Assembly (NCBI GenBank): GCA_013350335.1
Contig: CM023540.1
Location: forward strand, 22,237,175-22,301,174
DNA: 64,000 bases
Reading direction: 5' to 3'
Source: Chimonanthus salicifolius
Lineage: Eukaryota > Streptophyta > Magnoliopsida > Laurales > Calycanthaceae
Shown here: positions 60,201 through 64,000 of the stretch, one piece after another
Layout: the number at the start of each line of letters is the position of its first letter
How positions within the stretch are numbered: position 1 is the stretch's first letter
The notes under the pieces: generated by a model
Database searches by the model: none
What the model was told of the DNA's origin: nothing
What the model saw: only the letters and a program-made list of their open reading frames with translations
Position numbers and translations under genes: made by a program

Positions 60201-62049
60201 GGATGTGTGAGTGAAAATGATGCCTCCCAACCTGCACAACCTCCAAATGTCCTTAACAATGCATACCAACCTCCACAGAGGAGACTTCCTATTACTAGCC
60301 CAGGAGATGATATTAGCTGAGTCACCTTCGATAATGAGCTTACCGCCCCTAAAATTAGACCAAACCTGAAGTGCTCTCCTAATTGCTCTCAACTCTGCCT
60401 CGTTTGACTCCATTATCCCTAAAGGTTCAGAAAAAGCAGCTAACATCCTACCTCTATTTTCATGTAACACACCACCTATACTTGTTGGACCGGGTTTACC
60501 CCTTGTTGCCCCATCAACATTGAATTTACATGAATCTAGGGGGGGCGCTACCCACTCTAATATAATTCAAAAGTGGGTTAAATGTTTGTTGTTACACTCA
60601 TTACTTAATTGTCCCAGATTTTGTGCACTTGAAAACCCTGCTTATTCAGTTTTTACCATCAGTCCATTCATTGATTGTTTGGAAATGTGATCAATGTTTT
60701 CTTGAATTGGCTGGACTATTTACACTTTGGAGGTACAATTTCTTAGATCCTGCAGTACTTTTATATGCTTTATTTGCTCACTTTATCCACCTGTTCTTCT
60801 GTATGCTTATTTATTGCGTTATTTCCTTTGGCAGTTGTGGACTTGACGCTTATAGATCTACCTGGGTTGACAAAGGTTGCTGTAGGTAAATTTCCATTAA
60901 CTCACTCCCCCTCACCCTTTTTTTTTCAAGTGAAACAACATATTTTTGGGTTAGCGTGAAAAATTGTTAACTTGGATGTTGCAGAGGGACAGCCAGATAG
61001 CATTGTTGAAGATATTGAGAATATGGTTCGGTCATATGTTGACAAGGTATGGCATGTTACTGTTATATGCAATACATATGAATGTCAGAACCTGCCTTCT
61101 ATTTTCTCTGTCATGAATTTCTGCCCTGTTTCTTAGTTTTATATGCCGTCTGAAATTATCCTTAAGTAGCCCTTTTATTTTCATTTCAGTATCGTGTCCT
61201 GCTTTATATTTTATTTTTAAAACCCATTCACGGGTTGGCTTGGCGGTCAAGAACTCGCCTAAGATGTGTGAGGTCTTGGGTTTAAGTCACTCTCAACATA
61301 AAAGGGCCACTCCCCATAGTGTTACCCAGTGTGTATTGATAGGGAGGTTTGCACATACCCCAAGGATTAGTCGGGTGCTCTAAGGGCTGGACACTTTGGT
61401 CTTAAAAAAAAAATAGCCCCTTCATTGCCCTTCCATCCACCACATACATATGTTATTTATTCATTCTCAATAGTTATTCATTTCTATGGATCCAAATAGC
61501 TGTTACTATAATTGTTTGAATGTCTACTCATTCTTGTTTTTAATGGCTTTTTTCTGGTTTTGCAGCCTAATTCCATTATATTGGCCATTTCTCCAGCTAA
61601 TCAAGACATTGCTACTTCAGATGCTATAAAGCTTGCAAGGGAAGTTGATCCTTCAGGTATTGTTAAATGGTTTGAGCCCATTTTAAATTTATGTTAAGGA
61701 AAAGTACATCTAACCTCAATTCTAAGGCCTCACAATTGACATCTAGTTCTAACAATGTACTTACATTCTATTGGTTGGCGAAAGCCTCTAGCACAAGTGG
61801 TGAGTACTTATTCTTCCAATCTCAAGGTATTAGGTTCAAGTCCTATGGGTGTCAAATGGGCAGTGTTAAAAAAAAAGAGCATACCAAATCCAAATACAGA
61901 TGCCAACCCCAGATTAATGGGAAAAATCGCTTTGATGATGATAATCATTTATGATAACTTACATTCTATAGATTGTATTTTCAGGTGAACGAACATTTGG
62001 AGTGTTGACAAAACTTGATCTAATGGACAAGGGTACCAATGCTCAAGAT
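51827..62049 (+). CDS. DRP1: Dynamin-related protein 1 (DRP1C-like), first eight exons; continues past the window
   Basis: Coding exons seen: 51827-51958, 52047-52110, 54274-54381, 56992-57093, 60835-60885, 60985-61046, 61566-61656 and 61985-62049. All borders are GT-AG and the phases fit, giving about 225 residues of the GTPase domain. G1 is GGQSSGKSS (residues 42-50), G2 is Thr69 in IVTRRP, G3 is DLPG (143-146) and G4 is TKLD (212-215). The start [20 protein letters not shown] and the short insert [15 protein letters not shown] place it in the plant DRP1 group, nearest DRP1C by my reading. DRP1 proteins assemble at the cell plate and plasma membrane and act in cytokinesis and clathrin-linked endocytosis. 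The next exon expected (LEGRSYRLQH) is not in the window, so intron 8 exceeds 1.9 kb. Confidence 0.92.
53550..53728. repeat. Two-copy tandem repeat, about 93-bp period, in DRP1 intron 2
   Basis: The core 'ttgcactttgactacta' ... 'tctcaagtggatatcacatt' occurs twice, with several substitutions. It is intronic. Confidence 0.8.
54020..54195. repeat. Imperfect two-copy tandem repeat in DRP1 intron 2
   Basis: Two diverged units share 'ggtgccaa', 'acatatgaggtagagtcccc'/'atgtatgacataaaggcccc' and 'acaatttgtggtcc'/'aaaattgtggtcc' in the same order, about 95 bases apart. Confidence 0.55.
54382..56991 (+). other. DRP1 intron 3 (2.6 kb)
   Basis: Besides the SINE-III near 55905-56065, I recognise nothing. 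An open frame at 55900-56127 is created by the SINE's GAT-rich tail. Confidence 0.6.
55905..56065 (+). mobile_element. SINE-III in DRP1 intron 3
   Basis: A-box-like 'gttggtaagtgctcattg' and B-box-like 'ggttcaagttatatg' are followed by a tail 'ggctttgatgttgatgacg', as in the SINE at 61772-61956. A short ATGTACT occurs on both sides (about 55909 and 56060) and could be a target duplication, but it is weak. Confidence 0.5.
57094..60834 (+). other. DRP1 intron 4 (3.7 kb), largest complete intron seen
   Basis: It holds the antisense LINE fragment at 60114-60560. Segments near 57470-57660 and 59040-59480 have words typical of dispersed plant repeats ('ggtgggctcc', 'tacatggggcc'), but their ends cannot be fixed. 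Confidence 0.6.
60114..60560 (-). pseudogene. LINE fragment encoding a plant RNase H-like domain, antisense in DRP1 intron 4
   Basis: The minus-strand frame from about 60560 to 60114 encodes the C-terminal RNase H-like domain of a plant LINE (RVT_3 type). It has an FNVDGA catalytic Asp motif, then GGVLHENRG, the Glu motif [23 protein letters not shown] with the next Asp, and a C-terminal NSVADFFAK. The upstream part ([13 protein letters not shown]) uses codons before the first Met, so the domain is longer than a Met-initiated frame suggests. Everything upstream (endonuclease, reverse transcriptase) is absent. No target duplication is seen. Confidence 0.7.
61232..61413 (+). mobile_element. tRNA-derived SINE, family I, in DRP1 intron 6
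   Basis: This is the best-preserved family member. An A-box-like 'ggcttggcggtcaagaact' is followed by B-box-like 'gggtttaagtcactctc', 'gggccactccccatag', 'gtgtattgatagggagg', 'aaggattagtcgggtgctct' and a run of A. It lies in the same orientation as the gene. Confidence 0.7.
61772..61956 (+). mobile_element. SINE-III with 13-bp target duplication in DRP1 intron 7
   Basis: A-box-like 'ctagcacaagtggtgagta' and B-box-like 'aggttcaagtcctatggg' are followed by an internal A run, 'gatgccaaccccagatta' and a 'ctttgatgatgataa' tail. The perfect 13-bp duplication ACTTACATTCTAT lies at 61759-61771 and 61957-61969. It ends only about 15 bases before the exon 8 acceptor. Confidence 0.8.
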
Positions 62050-62401
62050 GTAGGCAGCTATCTATTATGTATCTCGGTCAAATTAAGTATACATTTTAAT
62101 TTGTATGATAGCCATGAATAGAGATTTCTAGCCTATTTACAGGCCCTTATGAAGTTGTGTGCCAAAAAGTGTTTCATCTAGAGTCCCAAGCCACTTGTTA
62201 CTGGGCCCATCATAGAGATGTCTTGGCCCAGAAAACCAGGTCTTGCCTGACAAATGGCTTGGGTCTTGCACTGGTAGCACATCAGCATTAGCATGGACTT
62301 AGTATTGACTTCATTACAATATATTTTGTGTAAACTCTCTCCCTCTGGAAACGTTAACTTCCATGAATCAAAAGAAAAGGTAAAATATAAGAGATATATC
62401 A

Positions 62402-63604
62402 CGTGCTTTTGCTTGGAACAATAAAGTTCCACCTAGGAATTCAAGTATTCACCTGGGCAACTATTAAGGGTAGGATTTCGATGAAATGTAATTTGAGGGA
62501 TAGGGATTTATTGGAAGACGGGGTTTCAGAAAAGTGTGTTTTGTGTGGGCTACAGGAGGAATTTGTTGATCATTTATTGTGTAGGTGTGATTTCACCAGA
62601 GGCGTGTGGGATATGTTGCTAGAGTTGATGGGTTGCTCTTGGGTCTTAAACTGGAATTTGAGGAATGTTATGCTTGAATTTGGGGGGGGGGTTGAGGTCC
62701 TGTTGTAGGGAGGAGAGGAGTGGCATGGAGAGTGATCTCACCTGATCTTTTGGACTATATGGAAGGAAAGGAACAGCAGGGGCTTTAAAGGGAGGGTGGG
62801 AGACTTCGGGGAGGTTTTCAAAAATGCAAAGTGGAGCTTAAGAGGATGACTACCACTTTATAAGGAGCTTATGAGATGCTCCTTGGAGGACTTTTACCTT
62901 CCATGGGAGGGTTGTATGAGGGAGGGAGGGAGGGAGGGGGGCATGAAGAAAAAGAGGATGATAGAACTGTGGACAAAGCCCTAACTAGGTTTCCATAAGT
63001 TTAATGCTGATGATGCTGCTAAGGGAAAGCCTGGTTCAGCCAGTATAGGAGGTGTACTTCACGATGATAGTGGGAAGAATGTTACTAGTCTTTTATGAGT
63101 CCACAAGAATTATGGAATTAAATGAAGCGGAACTACTTGCAATTCGAAGATCAATATACCTTTGGGCTAGGCATGGTGATGGCAATCTCATTGTGGAAGG
63201 TGATTCTACTAATGCAATCGTTTGGGCTTATGGTAGCAAGAATCCCCCTTGGAGATACGTGAACATTGTTAGAGAGATTAGAAAGATGAGTATGAACAGA
63301 GACATTCTATTTAGACATATTGGGCGATCAGGGAATTGCATTACCGACTTTTTGTCAAAGATTGGAATCCAAAAGAGGGTGCCAATGGTGGAATTTTTCT
63401 GAATTCAGTTCATTGGGATAGGGTGTATTGGGAGAGGGGTGCTAATTTTTGGAATCTGTTTTCCTTTGTACATTGTTTAATACTTTCTTATATTGATGTT
63501 TGACGTATGGTCTTGTATACCTCTCTTATAGAAGTCCTACATCTATTATTGTACTTTTAACTTGTTTTAATAAAATCATTTCATTTCTTCGCTTCAAAAA
63601 AAAA
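62402..63604 (+). mobile_element. 5'-truncated LINE with 13-bp target duplication in DRP1 intron 8
   Basis: The 13-bp duplication AAGAGATATATCA is at 62389-62401 and 63605-63617, and the 3' end is a poly-A run. The body holds remnants of the LINE ORF2 C-terminus. A zf-RVT motif, CVLCGLQEEFVDHLLCRC, lies in the 62403-62708 frame. An RNase H-like domain at about 63030-63402 includes NEAELLAIRRS, IVEGDSTNAI and GNCITDFLSK. Frameshifts separate WNNKVPPR from the zf-RVT part and KPGSASIGGVLHDDSG from the rest of RNase H, so the element is dead. A (GGGA)n run lies near 62918-62942. Confidence 0.85.
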
Positions 63605-63617
63605 AAGAGATATATCA

Positions 63618-64000
63618 TCATCGCAGCTATTACCTCATCTAATTGGAGGCAACTTGAAGTTTTATCTTGTTGTAGTTTCTTCATCAACAAAATTTCATTG
63701 TTTTGGAAGTTATTCCCAGATTTTTGGGGTTCAAGAATTCTCTGGAGAATACAAGGCAACATTGGAATTCATCATGTTATTTCCAATGAAGGAACTGCCT
63801 TTGAGCTGAAATATGATTATTCTTACTTTTTTTAAAGTCAACTGATAACATCAAAATGAACTACATGGTTTGCTTCTTGAACCTAAAAAGCCAGGTGCAT
63901 TTTCCAGCTGAACATATCAAGGACCATGCTTTGCTTCATTTTTATCCTGCATTTTAAACAGTGTTGCCATAAATATTATATCACCATGTTTTTTGAATAG
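63618..64000 (+). other. DRP1 intron 8, continuing past the window
   Basis: No exon is found here. The next expected DRP1 coding block is absent, so this is intron up to the window end. Confidence 0.6.

Noticed and set aside
1..64000. Search for a novel multi-gene system or biosynthetic cluster
   Set aside because: Only three gene families are supported (GFA-like, MAP70, DRP1), and nothing in their arrangement suggests joint function. The rest is transposon-derived or unrecognised.

Overview
This is nuclear DNA from a flowering plant. The evidence is GT-AG spliced genes of plant-specific families (MAP70 and DRP1), AT-rich intergenic sequence, and abundant plant-type transposons: SINEs, LINEs, a TRIM, an apparent solo LTR and hAT-like MITEs. 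I cannot name the species. The long, transposon-loaded introns would suit a woody dicot or magnoliid, but that is only an impression.

Layout. (1) Positions 1-32449 hold three tandem copies (A, B, C) of a roughly 8-12 kb unit. Each carries a small gene for a GFA/CENP-V-family zinc protein whose whole coding region lies in one exon. Copy A (2855-3265, 136 codons) looks intact. Copies B and C end 15 codons early at the same TAG. Copies A and B share a 3.8 kb LTR (probably a solo LTR) with a nested 0.6 kb TRIM at the same target site; copy C has the empty site. Copy C instead carries a truncated LINE and stops short at its 3' end. (2) Positions 32450-41800 are gene-poor, AT-rich DNA with SINEs interrupted by MITEs, a degenerate TRIM-like element and a palindrome-rich MITE. 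(3) Positions 42050-48592, plus strand, hold a MAP70 microtubule-associated protein gene in 11 coding exons. It is complete except for one extra base in exon 6 that breaks the frame. (4) Positions 48593-51600 are intergenic, with a hairpin MITE, a SINE and an (AT)n palindrome. (5) From 51827 to beyond the window end, plus strand, lie the first eight coding exons of a DRP1-type dynamin GTPase. Its introns have taken in a LINE with a 13-bp target duplication, a second antisense LINE fragment, and three SINEs, one also with a 13-bp duplication.

The genes do not form an operon or pathway. MAP70 and DRP1 both act at the plant cell cortex and in wall-related processes, but their adjacency is probably incidental. 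The most informative part of the window is the tandem array. Its copies have conflicting histories (A+B by transposons, B+C by the nonsense codon and a 68-bp GT...AG segment), which points to gene conversion or unequal exchange. I found no evidence of a previously undescribed molecular system; the notable items are evolutionary structures and one possible gene-breaking frameshift.
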